The position numbers and the translations under genes are program-made. The notes beneath the pieces were generated by a model. It was not told the origin of the DNA. It saw only the letters and a program-made list of their open reading frames with translations, and made no database searches. A stretch of 64,000 nucleotides of DNA from positions 682,001 through 746,000 of the forward strand of contig JACKQB010000001.1 of the NCBI GenBank assembly GCA_024233115.1, written 5' to 3'. This document shows, piece after piece, positions 54,007 to 62,153 of this stretch. Position 1 is the first letter of the stretch. The number at the start of each line of letters is the position of its first letter. The DNA comes from Akkermansiaceae bacterium. GTDB lineage: Bacteria > Verrucomicrobiota > Verrucomicrobiia > Verrucomicrobiales > Akkermansiaceae.

Positions 54007-55968
54007 TTACCAGTCCTTGACGGGGCGTCGCAGCTGGATGAATCGGCGGTTGACGGGGCGGGTTTCGGCATCGGCGTGTTCCTTGAGGATGCGGGCGGCG
54101 AAGGCCTCCTTGCTTTCGCCCGCTTTTCTCTCGGGCTGTTCCTTGGGTTGGTTTTTTTGCGGATTGTCATCGGGTTTATCCCCCGGGTCATCGTTTTTCT
54201 GGTCACCCGGTTCAGGTGTTTCAGGTTTATTGTTGGAGTCACCCTTGCCCTGGTTGTCGGGATCTTGTTTGGGGTCCTTGCCGTCGCCTTGCTTGTCGTT
54301 TTTGTTATCGGAATCCTTGCCTTCACCCTGCTGGTCATCATTGCCGTCCTCGGATTCCTTTTCCGCCTGGTCGAGGGCGTCTTGAAGCTGCTTGAGCAGT
54401 TTTTCAACCTCCTTGCGGTTATCCTCCGCCTCCTGGTTGTTAGGATTGATGTCGAGAGCCGCCTGGTAATGGGTGATGGCATCCTGCCAGTTTGTCATGA
54501 CCTGCTGGACATCCGATTTAGTCAGCTGGGTTTGCCCGGGTGGTGATTCCGTGGCTTTTTCCTGAGACATGAGCTTCCGCATCTGTTCGATAAACGGATT
54601 GGGGGTTTTTGTTGCCTTGGGTGGGTTGAGGACCGTCCAGCCCGATTGAAACAGGGTGTTGCCGAGGTTGTAGTGGGACTGCTCCTGGAGCTGGTTGTTA
54701 TTTGAAAGCAGGGCTTGAGAGAAGTAGCGTGTGGCGTGGTGCCATTGCTTGAGGCGATAGGCCGAGCTGCCTTGGGAAAACTGGACGGCCCGCCGGTCCT
54801 CGCCATTGAGCGATGGCAGGGCCTTGGTGAAAAAATCGAGTGCCGCATCGTAGTCCTTGCGCGCGTAGGCGGCGGCAGCGTGTTCGATGTCGGTGGCCGC
54901 CAGCAGTCGGTTCTCCCCGGCGAGCAGGCAGAGGATGATCACCAGGCACGGGATGGTCGGAGCCGATGGCGCGCGAAGTTTGTTAGTAAAAAGGTTGGAC
55001 CTGACCAGCATGGAAATCACGAGCAGGATGATGGCGGGCAACAGAAACCACTGGTAGCTCTCCCTGGGGATACTGATCTTGCGACCCGCTTGCTGATCGC
55101 TTTCCAGGAACGATAGGGCGGAGCGGATGGCGCTGTCGGCCCCGGTGGAGGCGGGAACGTATGTGCCCCGACCGGCGCGGGCCAACTGGTCCAGGGCACC
55201 GGGGTTGAGCCGACTATGCACCGTGTGCCCTTTGATGTCGCGGTATTTGCCATCGGGCTGTCGGGGATCGGGGATGATGCCGCCTGCTTCCTTGCCGATG
55301 CCGATGGTACAGACGGCGATACCAGCCTCGCGGATTTCGGAGCCCGCGAGATCGATTTGCTCCGAGTGGTCCTCACCGTCACTGATGACGATGAGAGCGT
55401 TGGATTTATGGCCTGATTTTTTAAATGTCTCGATGGCCAGCTGGACCGCTGCGGCGAGGTCCGAGCCACCGGAAGGGATGACGTTGGTGTCGAGCTGGCT
55501 AAGTGTTTCGTGCACCGAGCTGTGGTCGATGGTCAAGGGGGCCATGAGCACGGGTGCGCCGGAGAATGCGATGACACCTATCCGGTCGTTAGGAAATGCG
55601 GCAAGCAGCTCCAGAGCCATCGCTTTGGCGCTGCCTATGCGGTCGGGTGAGGTGTCCCGCACGAGCATGGAACGTGAGGTATCGATGGCGATCAGGATGT
55701 TGCGGGTGCGGATCTGGGCCGTGGTGGTGGTTTCGCCTTGGTAGGGTCGGGCAATACTCCCGATCAACAGCGCACAACTCGCCAGGCCGATAGCCAGCGA
55801 TACCCAGCGTCGGGTGTTAGAGCCTTCCTTGACCAGTTGTTTCCGTAGGCGTGGTGCCACCATCCGTTGCCAGGCCTTGCTACGTCCCTGCTGGGCAAGA
55901 ATCGCGCCGAGAAGGATGAAGGGAAGGATGAGCAGCAGCAGAAGCCAGCCTGGATGGAGAAAGGACAT
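54007..55968 (-). CDS. VWA-TPR membrane protein (BatB/BatC-like fusion)
   Basis: This 653-residue protein has two N-terminal membrane helices (WLLLLLILPFILLGAIL; LAIGLASCALLIGS), a von Willebrand A domain at about 85-300 with a complete MIDAS (DTSRSM, with further Ser/Thr and Asp in ISDGEDHS), a helix near 312-335, then TPRs (AAAAYARKDYDAALDFFTKALPS; HYNLGNTLF; DAITHYQAALDINPNNQEAEDN). The tail is extremely rich in Asp, Lys, Pro and Gln, as in BatC proteins. It is part of the aerotolerance-type operon; the role is envelope-associated scaffolding or metal-dependent interaction, not established. Confidence 0.88.
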   Translation of the reverse strand: MSFLHPGWLLLLLILPFILLGAILAQQGRSKAWQRMVAPRLRKQLVKEGSNTRRWVSLAIGLASCALLIGSIARPYQGETTTTAQIRTRNILIAIDTSRSMLVRDTSPDRIGSAKAMALELLAAFPNDRIGVIAFSGAPVLMAPLTIDHSSVHETLSQLDTNVIPSGGSDLAAAVQLAIETFKKSGHKSNALIVISDGEDHSEQIDLAGSEIREAGIAVCTIGIGKEAGGIIPDPRQPDGKYRDIKGHTVHSRLNPGALDQLARAGRGTYVPASTGADSAIRSALSFLESDQQAGRKISIPRESYQWFLLPAIILLVISMLVRSNLFTNKLRAPSAPTIPCLVIILCLLAGENRLLAATDIEHAAAAYARKDYDAALDFFTKALPSLNGEDRRAVQFSQGSSAYRLKQWHHATRYFSQALLSNNNQLQEQSHYNLGNTLFQSGWTVLNPPKATKTPNPFIEQMRKLMSQEKATESPPGQTQLTKSDVQQVMTNWQDAITHYQAALDINPNNQEAEDNRKEVEKLLKQLQDALDQAEKESEDGNDDQQGEGKDSDNKNDKQGDGKDPKQDPDNQGKGDSNNKPETPEPGDQKNDDPGDKPDDNPQKNQPKEQPERKAGESKEAFAARILKEHADAETRPVNRRFIQLRRPVKDW

Positions 55969-55970
55969 AC

Positions 55971-56014
55971 GTTTTAAGTTTCATTAAGTTTCAAATACCA
56001 AACTCCAAAAACCA
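55971..56014 (-). repeat. AT-rich dispersed intergenic repeat, copy 3
   Basis: On the minus strand this reads GGTTTTTGGAGTTTGGTATT and then AAACTTAATGAAACTTAAAA. It lies between two VWA genes, close to copy 4 (56051-56083) in the opposite orientation, giving an inverted pair that could form a hairpin in the operon mRNA. Confidence 0.5.
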
Positions 56015-56050
56015 AGTTGCGGTGGAGGGGTGAATGGTAGTGTTGAGATT

Positions 56051-56083
56051 ATTTGGTATATGGGTTTGGTATTTGGAGTTTAA
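56051..56083 (+). repeat. AT-rich dispersed intergenic repeat, copy 4
   Basis: Contains GGTTTGGTATTTGGAGTTTA. See 24427 for the family. Confidence 0.5.
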
Positions 56084-56097
56084 TCCGCCAGAGGCGC

Positions 56098-57096
56098 CTA
56101 CGGTGCCGGGGGTGGGTTGAGGGCTTGGATGGTGAGCGCGATGATGGTGATGATGAGACTGGCGGCGATCAACCAGGGGAAGAGCTCCTCGGTGGTGACG
56201 GTACTATGCTGCTTGATATCGGTTTTTTCAAGTTGATCGATGGAGGCAAACGTGTCGCGCAGCTTGGCGGTGTCACGGACACGGTAGTATTCGCCGCCGG
56301 TGATGCGGGCGATATCCTGAAGCGTCTTGGTATCGAACTCCTGCTGGGGGTGGCTTTGCATACCGTTGGTGAGCCTCCCTTCCTCGGTGCCGATGGCAAT
56401 GGCGTAGACCTTGACTCCGAGGACGGCTGCTTGTTTGGCGGCCTCAACGGGGGCGATGCGACCTGAGTTGTTAGAGCCGTCGGTTACCAGCACGACCACC
56501 TTGCTTTTGGCTTTTCGATCATAGAGCCGGGTGGCGGAAGCTGCGATGGCCGAGCCGATGGCGGTGCCCTGTTCCTTGACCAGGCCGGGGCGCAGTTCGC
56601 GGAGCTGGTCGATCAGCCAGTCGTGTTCCAGGGTAATGGGGCTGGTGACGTAGGGTCGGCCAGAGAATGCGACGATACCGATGCGGTCGTTAGGTCGTTG
56701 TTTGATAAACGCCTCCGAGGTGGCCTTGGCGACGGTGATGCGTTGTGCCCTGCGGTTGTTGAGTTGAAAATCGACGATTTGCATCGAGTAGGAGATATCG
56801 ATGGCGAGGATGATATCGACGCCGCTTGCCTTGCGTTCGGTCAGTTCATTTTTGAGCTGTGGCCGGGCCAGGGCGATGATGGCGGTGGCCAGGGCGAGGG
56901 TCATCAGGGCGAAGGACAACGCGCCGGGGAAACGTTTTGGTTTTTCTCCCAGGCTGACAAGGATGGAGAGCGACGAGTAAGTGATGGCGGTGGGGGTGCC
57001 GTGTTTTCCTTGTAAAAAAAACAGCGGCACCAGCAGTGGCAGGCCGAGAAGCCACCATGGGTGGGCGAAGGTGAATTGCTGGAAAAAATCAATCAT
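56098..57096 (-). CDS. VWA-domain membrane protein (BatA-like)
   Basis: This 332-residue protein has two N-terminal helices (WWLLGLPLLVPLFFLQ; GALSFALMTLALATAIIALA), a VWA domain at about 90-290 with MIDAS residues in DISYSMQIVD, SGRPYVTSPITL and VTDGSNNSG, and a C-terminal helix (LFPWLIAASLIITIIALTI). This is the BatA arrangement. It overlaps the DUF4381-like gene by 4 nt. No Shine-Dalgarno was seen. Confidence 0.92.
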   Translation of the reverse strand: MIDFFQQFTFAHPWWLLGLPLLVPLFFLQGKHGTPTAITYSSLSILVSLGEKPKRFPGALSFALMTLALATAIIALARPQLKNELTERKASGVDIILAIDISYSMQIVDFQLNNRRAQRITVAKATSEAFIKQRPNDRIGIVAFSGRPYVTSPITLEHDWLIDQLRELRPGLVKEQGTAIGSAIAASATRLYDRKAKSKVVVLVTDGSNNSGRIAPVEAAKQAAVLGVKVYAIAIGTEEGRLTNGMQSHPQQEFDTKTLQDIARITGGEYYRVRDTAKLRDTFASIDQLEKTDIKQHSTVTTEELFPWLIAASLIITIIALTIQALNPPPAP

Positions 57097-57623
57097 GTGC
57101 CCGTGGTGGGTGATTGCTCAGGTGAGACATTGAGCTCGATATGGGCGAGGACGTCAGCCGCCTGGTCGATGAGATGGGAAACGTGCTCCAGGTTGACGGA
57201 GGGGGCGTATTTGAGCTGTGAGAGTTCGTTCAGGTGGCTGGTGACCGGTTGCCGCGAATCGGGGTGAAGTTTTTCCAGGGCATGGGGGCGCAGGGTAAAC
57301 TCCTCGTTGGTTTCAAAGAGTGCCGGGTCATCAAAGGCCGCTTCGAGGTACTGACGGATGATCAGTGAGATGCGGACGGCGATGGTCTGGGGCTGCTGAT
57401 TCTCCGCCTCCGTTTTGAGCTTCTCCAACCGCTCCCGCGCTTTGTCCAGCAGCGTCTTACGGTGCCTGGTGGCAGATGTTTTTCGAAAAATAAAATAGAG
57501 GATGGCAACAATGACGAGAACCCCGATGCCGACAACTAACAGAAACCACCACGACAGCCACAGCGGTGTCGGCTCGGGCAGGAAGCCTCCCGGGTCGGTG
57601 ATGTCATGGATAGCGGGTTTCAT
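57093..57623 (-). CDS. DUF4381-like membrane protein of the Bat operon
   Basis: A 176-residue protein with one membrane helix (about residues 23-46: WWFLLVVGIGVLVIVAILYFIF) preceded by DITDPGGFLPEPTPLWLSW and followed by a cytoplasmic coiled segment and helical domain (RISLIIRQYLEAAFDDPALFETNEEF). This is the pattern of DUF4381-type proteins, which always sit between DUF58 and BatA genes; their role is unknown. It starts 19 nt after DUF58 and overlaps BatA by 4 nt. Confidence 0.8.
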   Translation of the reverse strand: MKPAIHDITDPGGFLPEPTPLWLSWWFLLVVGIGVLVIVAILYFIFRKTSATRHRKTLLDKARERLEKLKTEAENQQPQTIAVRISLIIRQYLEAAFDDPALFETNEEFTLRPHALEKLHPDSRQPVTSHLNELSQLKYAPSVNLEHVSHLIDQAADVLAHIELNVSPEQSPTTGT

Positions 57624-57642
57624 GTGGGTCAGGGGTCAGGGG

Positions 57643-58533
57643 TCAGGAGTTGCGGCGGCGGGTGCGGGCTTTGAACAGGCGGTGGAGGTGGGGGAGATAA
57701 TCACCGGTGGTGGTGAGTTTGAGGTGGTCGATTCCTTGTTGTTTGAACAGCTTGGTGATGCCTTCGTTGTGTCGCCGGGTGAGTTTGCTGAAGCCCATGC
57801 GGAGGTTGCTGTTGTTGGTGTTGACGGTGGTCTGCCAGCCGGTTTCCGGATCGGTGAGGGTGACGGTGCCGATCTTGGGCAGCTTTTCCTCCATGGGATC
57901 GACCACGCGCAGGGCGATGGTGTCGTGTTTGCTGGCGAGTGCGCCGAGAGGACGTTTCAGATCGTGGGCGAAGAAGTCCGAGATCATAAACACGAGGGCC
58001 TTGCGTTTGACCGTGTGCAGGAGGAAATTGCATGCGGCTGGAATGGAGGTGCGTGGGTCTTCGGGATCGACGGCCAGGATTTCCCGGATCATGCGCAGGA
58101 TGTGTTTGCTGCCTTTGGCGGGTGGGAGGTAGAGCAGGGGCTCGTTGGCAAAGAGCAGCAGGCCTGTTTTGTCGCCATTGAAATTGGCACTGAAGGCGAT
58201 GACGGCGGCGAGTTCGGCGGCGAGTTCCCTTTTACTGAGGTATGTGCTACCGTAAAGGCTGGAGCCGGAGATGTCGACGGCGAGAATGACGGAGAGTTCA
58301 CGTTCCTCGCGGAAGGTGCGGATGTAAGGGTGGTCCTTGCGGGCGGTGACATTCCAGTCGATAAAACGGGTTTCGTCGCCATGCTGGTATTCGCGGTAAT
58401 CCTCGAAATCGAGACCGCTGCCCTTGAAAGAGGATTGGTATTCGCCACTGAAGGTCTCCCTGGCCAGTCGCCTCGCCTTGATCTCAAGGAGGTGCACTCG
58501 GCGCATGATTTCTTCGATGGAGTCGGGGGTCAT
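57643..58533 (-). CDS. DUF58 domain protein
   Basis: A 296-residue cytoplasmic protein. The signature is FSGEYQSSFKGSGLDFEDYREYQHGDETRFIDWNVTARKDHPYIRTFREERE, and a VWA-like fold is suggested by ILAVDISGSSLYGS. DUF58 proteins are normally encoded with a MoxR AAA+ ATPase; here the gene upstream is a broken regulator, so moxR is absent from the visible operon. It is the first gene of the Bat operon. An AT-rich repeat copy (58593-58628) lies in its upstream region. Confidence 0.92.
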   Translation of the reverse strand: MTPDSIEEIMRRVHLLEIKARRLARETFSGEYQSSFKGSGLDFEDYREYQHGDETRFIDWNVTARKDHPYIRTFREERELSVILAVDISGSSLYGSTYLSKRELAAELAAVIAFSANFNGDKTGLLLFANEPLLYLPPAKGSKHILRMIREILAVDPEDPRTSIPAACNFLLHTVKRKALVFMISDFFAHDLKRPLGALASKHDTIALRVVDPMEEKLPKIGTVTLTDPETGWQTTVNTNNSNLRMGFSKLTRRHNEGITKLFKQQGIDHLKLTTTGDYLPHLHRLFKARTRRRNS

Positions 58534-58592
58534 GTTGTAGGGACAGGAGTCGGGAGTCCTCCTTGGCGGAGGCTTTGGTTTGCTGCCGGGGG

Positions 58593-58628
58593 AGGTTTGG
58601 TATTTGGAGTTTAAAGCTTAAAACTTAG
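58593..58628 (+). repeat. AT-rich dispersed intergenic repeat, copy 5
   Basis: Contains GGTTTGGTATTTGGAGTTTA and then AAGCTTAAAACTTAG, the best match to the family consensus. It lies 60 nt upstream of the DUF58 start codon. Confidence 0.5.
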
Positions 58629-58785
58629 CACACCGGGAGGATGTTGTTTGATCCTTGATTAGTCAATAGACTTGAGGGGGCATTTGCAACCCTGGAGAAG
58701 CTGGCGGTCTCCCCTGAAAAACCACGAAAAACCTGGAATTTGCAAGTGTAGCACGCGGAACCCGAATTCCCTCCTGATGATCATG

Positions 58786-59955
58786 CTATTGTAAACTATC
58801 CGATCCAGCCGCCGCATGGAGTTCTCGGTATTCGCCACAGGTTAAGCCTGATTCTTTTTTGAATAAGCGATAAAACTGGGCAACTGAGGAGTAGCCCAAT
58901 TTGTCGGCAATAGCTGTGGCTGACATGTCGCTTTCAATGAGCAAGGCTTTGGCTTGATCCATGCGCCGGCGTCGAATCTCGGTGGCGACTCCGCAGCCAA
59001 ATGTCTCTTTGAACTGGCGTTGTAATGATGCTCTAGAGATGCCTGCTTTGAGGGCAAGCTGATCCACAGTGATGGGGTCCCCGATATGTTGATCAATGTA
59101 TTCGGTCGCCTTTGACAGCCCTTTTTGGGGCAGTGCGGTGGAGTCTCGTTGGATTATCTTTGCTCCTTGTGTGAAGTATACCTCAGCAGCGAGCTGCTCT
59201 CCCTGGATGAGTTTGTGGAGAGCCTCGGCAGCGTTGTAGCCTTGTTGCTTCATGTTGAGATCGATCGTGGTGATAGGGATCGCCAAATAGGCGGAATCTA
59301 CCTCACGGTGTTGACCACTAATGATGGCGATGTCTTCAGGTATCTTTAGCCCTAGTTCCAACACGGCTTAGATCAGCTCCGCTCCCACTCGGTCGTAGGA
59401 GACGTAGATCCCTGCTGGGAGTGTTAGTGACTCGAGGTGTTTTAGCATCAGGGTGTGACGTGATTCTTTCTGATGGCGGAAATAACAGAGCTTGGTTTCG
59501 CGGCCTCGTTGCTTGGCTGATGCTTGGTAGCTTTTTACACGTAAATCATCGTGCCAACTGTGTCCCCAGCCTACGTAGCTTAAGTCTTTCACGCCTTGGC
59601 TTAAAAGATGGCCGGTAGCTAATTTAGCAGAAGTGCGCAGATCTGGAATGTATCTGGGGATTTCATATGCGGGGTAGTTGAGAGTGAGGTCGACCACCGG
59701 GCATCCGATGTCCATGAGATATTGAGACATGCCGGACTCCTGATTCTCTGGCATAAAGGAGCTAACAATTCCTGCTATTTCGCCCTGGTTATGTAGGGTG
59801 TGAAAGTTGTGGGGGTGGATGACTCTAATCGCATATCCATTGGATTGACCATACTTTGCTATGCCGCGATGAATTTGCTCATCATAGTCGTATGTTGCGT
59901 AGATGATGGTGCTCAAAAACATATGATAACTATTGTTGAATAGAGTGAGAATCAA
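58786..59955 (-). pseudogene. XylR/AraC-type transcriptional regulator, interrupted by an in-frame TAA
   Basis: Two frames that together make one regulator are separated by a TAA at 59368-59370 in the same frame. The first (59368-59955; possible starts 59955 and 59922) is a periplasmic-binding-protein-like sensor (FLSTIIYATYDYDEQIHRGIAKY; GHLLSQGVKDLSYVGWGHSWHDD; GIYVSYDRVGAELI). The second (58786-59364) continues it (LELGLKIPEDIAIISGQHR) and ends in an AraC DNA-binding domain with two helix-turn-helices (ITVDQLALKAGISRASLQRQFKE; SATAIADKLGYSSVAQFYRLFKKESG). XylR-type regulators sense sugars. The original codon was probably CAA or similar. Either a recent inactivation, readthrough, or a sequence error. 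Confidence 0.8.
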
Positions 59956-60002
59956 GAGTGTGAACCAGTCATAGCTATGATTAAGGGGTCTCTAAACTGC
60001 CC

Positions 60003-60025
60003 TTGACTTTGTCTCATATTGAGAC
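60003..60025. promoter_or_regulatory. Operator-like palindrome upstream of a PEP-CTERM gene
   Basis: The perfect inverted repeat GTCTCA-TAT-TGAGAC (60011-60025) directly follows TTGACT (a possible -35 box at 60003). It lies in the region between the broken XylR-type regulator and the PEP-CTERM gene. Confidence 0.35.
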
Positions 60026-60178
60026 GTTTTGCAACTGTTTTTGAGATGTTGAGCTATAGGCAGGCACCGTAAACATGTGTATATATCTGATCTTCGTTTA
60101 AAGTGATTTAAAATGATGCGTGGTTACCTCATTCTGATGATCGAAAGCTGAATCAATGAATAAAAAACAATACTAAAT

Positions 60179-60829
60179 ATGAAGAAAAAGATACTATACA
60201 CATCACTCAGCCTTGCTCTTGCAGCGTCAGCCCAAGCTGCAACTGTGGCTGTCGGTAATTCAACACCCATCTATGGCGCTACTCAAGGCATAGCGATCGA
60301 TTTTGATACGACGACTGGTATTGCCGCTGACTGGACTCCAGACCTTTCCTCGTCAACGACCTATAACATTAACAGTGTTTCTGTCAGAGAAAGCAATTCT
60401 GTTGATGCGGATATTTACCTTGTTGTATACACAGGCTATGATGGCACTAACCTGACTGGCTTTCAGGGTGCTTCTACGAATACCGTAAACTTCAGCAGCA
60501 ATACTGATGGAACCTTGGTTACCTGGAACTTTGCAGATGGTATCACAGTAACACCTGACAGCACTGCCGGGGGTGGTGCAGGAGTTCGCTATTTTGTCTT
60601 CCAAACAGGAAACACAGCAGAAGCGACCATCCACTCCAACGACTATGGGATTCGAAGAGCTGCTGATAGCTTTGATAACACGCTGTCTGCGATTATGAGA
60701 AATGGGCAGCCTGCAATAAACGGACGCAACCCTGATTATGCGGCTACGATCACTCCTGTGCCAGAGCCATCGTCCGCGGCCCTGCTCGGCCTCGGTGGTC
60801 TGGCGCTCATCCTCCGCCGCCGTAAGTAA
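60179..60829 (+). CDS. PEP-CTERM-anchored secreted protein
   Basis: This 216-residue protein has a signal peptide (MKKKILYTSLSLALAASAQA), a beta-rich domain of small and Asp/Thr/Asn residues (about 22-190) with no recognised family, and the C-terminal sorting signal VPEPSSAALLGLGGLALI followed by RRRK. The tail is nearly identical to that of the protein at 62154, so they use the same exosortase and have probably exchanged or copied this region. A strong terminator follows. Function unknown. Confidence 0.85.
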   Translation: MKKKILYTSLSLALAASAQAATVAVGNSTPIYGATQGIAIDFDTTTGIAADWTPDLSSSTTYNINSVSVRESNSVDADIYLVVYTGYDGTNLTGFQGASTNTVNFSSNTDGTLVTWNFADGITVTPDSTAGGGAGVRYFVFQTGNTAEATIHSNDYGIRRAADSFDNTLSAIMRNGQPAINGRNPDYAATITPVPEPSSAALLGLGGLALILRRRK

Positions 60830-60865
60830 GGCAAACGGGACCGCAAAGTAATTGAATTTTACAAG

Positions 60866-60901
60866 TCCGGTGCGGGTGTATTGCCAGCGCCGGATTTTTT
60901 T
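60866..60901 (+). terminator. Rho-independent terminator
   Basis: TCCGGTGC pairs with GCGCCGGA (one G-U) across a 13-nt loop and is followed by seven Ts. It ends the PEP-CTERM transcript. Confidence 0.8.
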
Positions 60902-60926
60902 GTCTTCCGGCACGCTTTCAGGCAGC

Positions 60927-62000
60927 CTAGCGGGAGCGGACATTGGCCAGACTGTCTCCTTTTATCCAGACGGGAGGGACGAATGTTTCACGTGGGGGTT
61001 GCGGCTCCTGTGTTTGTTCTATGAGCAATTGCAGCGCTATTTCGGCGATGCGGCTGGGAGACAGGTCGAAATGTGCGATGGTGGGGAGCATATAGCGGAG
61101 GTGGTGATCCTGGGAGAGGAGAATCACGGAAACGTCATCGGGGACGGTGAGGTTTTTTGAGGTTAAAAATGAGTTGGTCATGAGCAAATCGGAGAAAACA
61201 CTCAGGATCATACACGTGGGTGGAGTGAGTCGGAACAGGGGCTCAAGGCACTGGTGAAATTCTTGCACCGAATGCCCTTGGAGAAATGGCAGGTGGTAAT
61301 TGGGTGAGAATTTCTGTCCGCACTGGGCGAAGTGATTTTCCAGGACGGAACTCAGGCGTTGATGAGCCGTCCCGGGTTTATTCCAGAGCGGGGCGCAAAT
61401 GCGCTGGTGGCCATGTTCACGCGCTTTGCGAAATGCGGCCAGCACAAGCTCCTCGTAGGGGGTGCTGACCCGGGTGATCAACGGGCAGCTCGAGCCGATG
61501 CCGACGGCCGGGATTTTCATGGACGCAATCACTGTGGTATCGGCGGGTGAAAGGACGTAGAGAACCATCATTTGGGGGTTCAAGCGGCGTATCAATGCTT
61601 TCAATTCAGCTGGATCGGATGGTGATTTGATGAATTTCAATTCGATCGACCGGGCCGCGCACATTTTTTCCGTGGCCTGATAAACAACGTGCATCAGTTC
61701 TGAAGAATCATCGAGCGGTGTCCTCGCGATGAACAGGGCGAGATGAAGTTTTTTTGACCGCTGCGCTGCTATTTTCCGGAGGATTTTCTGGTTCACCCGG
61801 CGTTTCATTCCTTGTGAAGCCGGTTCGAGAACCCCTATTCCCTCCATGTGGCGGAACGCCTGGATGATGGTGCCCTTGCTTACTTGGTACTTGATGCTGG
61901 CTGCCCGTATGCCGGGTATCTTCGCCTCGGGGGTCTGGATTAAATCCTGCAGCAACTCTTCGGCGGTCTGCTTCCACAGGTAGTTGCGGGGTTTGGGCAT
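60927..62000 (-). CDS. GntR/LacI-type transcriptional regulator
   Basis: This 357-residue protein starts with a GntR-like winged helix (about 8-70: LLQDLIQTPEAKIPGIRAASIKYQVSKGTIIQAFRHMEGIGVLEP) and continues with a periplasmic-binding-protein-like sensor (about 85-350: LALFIARTPLD; KIPAVGIGS; NLTVPDDVSVILLSQDHHLRYM; IAHFDLSPSRIAEIALQLL). This combination is common for sugar regulators in Verrucomicrobia. A near-perfect palindrome lies 8 nt upstream of its ATG (62008-62034), suggesting autoregulation and control of the PEP-CTERM gene at 62154. Convergent with the other PEP-CTERM gene. Confidence 0.85.
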   Translation of the reverse strand: MPKPRNYLWKQTAEELLQDLIQTPEAKIPGIRAASIKYQVSKGTIIQAFRHMEGIGVLEPASQGMKRRVNQKILRKIAAQRSKKLHLALFIARTPLDDSSELMHVVYQATEKMCAARSIELKFIKSPSDPAELKALIRRLNPQMMVLYVLSPADTTVIASMKIPAVGIGSSCPLITRVSTPYEELVLAAFRKAREHGHQRICAPLWNKPGTAHQRLSSVLENHFAQCGQKFSPNYHLPFLQGHSVQEFHQCLEPLFRLTPPTCMILSVFSDLLMTNSFLTSKNLTVPDDVSVILLSQDHHLRYMLPTIAHFDLSPSRIAEIALQLLIEQTQEPQPPRETFVPPVWIKGDSLANVRSR

Positions 62001-62007
62001 GTCGGGA

Positions 62008-62034
62008 GAACTATACTATTTTGGGGTACAGTTC
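62008..62034. promoter_or_regulatory. Palindromic operator of the GntR/LacI-type regulator
   Basis: GAACTATAC and GTACAGTTC form an inverted repeat (8 of 9 pairs) separated by 9 nt, 8 nt from the regulator's start codon and in the divergent region before the PEP-CTERM gene. Confidence 0.5.
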
Positions 62035-62153
62035 AATGGCCAGTTTTGCTGGAGGAGGGGGTGGAGTACGTCAACATTGTCGCATTGGCAGGCAATGCCT
62101 GACCGAAGCGGATATATTCAATATCTAACAAAACACGAAACTAACCATTAAAC

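Noticed and set aside
57502..58614. Long plus-strand frame of 370 codons
   Set aside because: It is antisense to the clear DUF58 gene and has the Gly/Val/Glu-rich composition of a shadow frame.
59368..59370. Recoding of the TAA in the XylR-type regulator as an amino acid
   Set aside because: TAA is not used for selenocysteine and no recoding signal was seen; a nonsense mutation is simpler.
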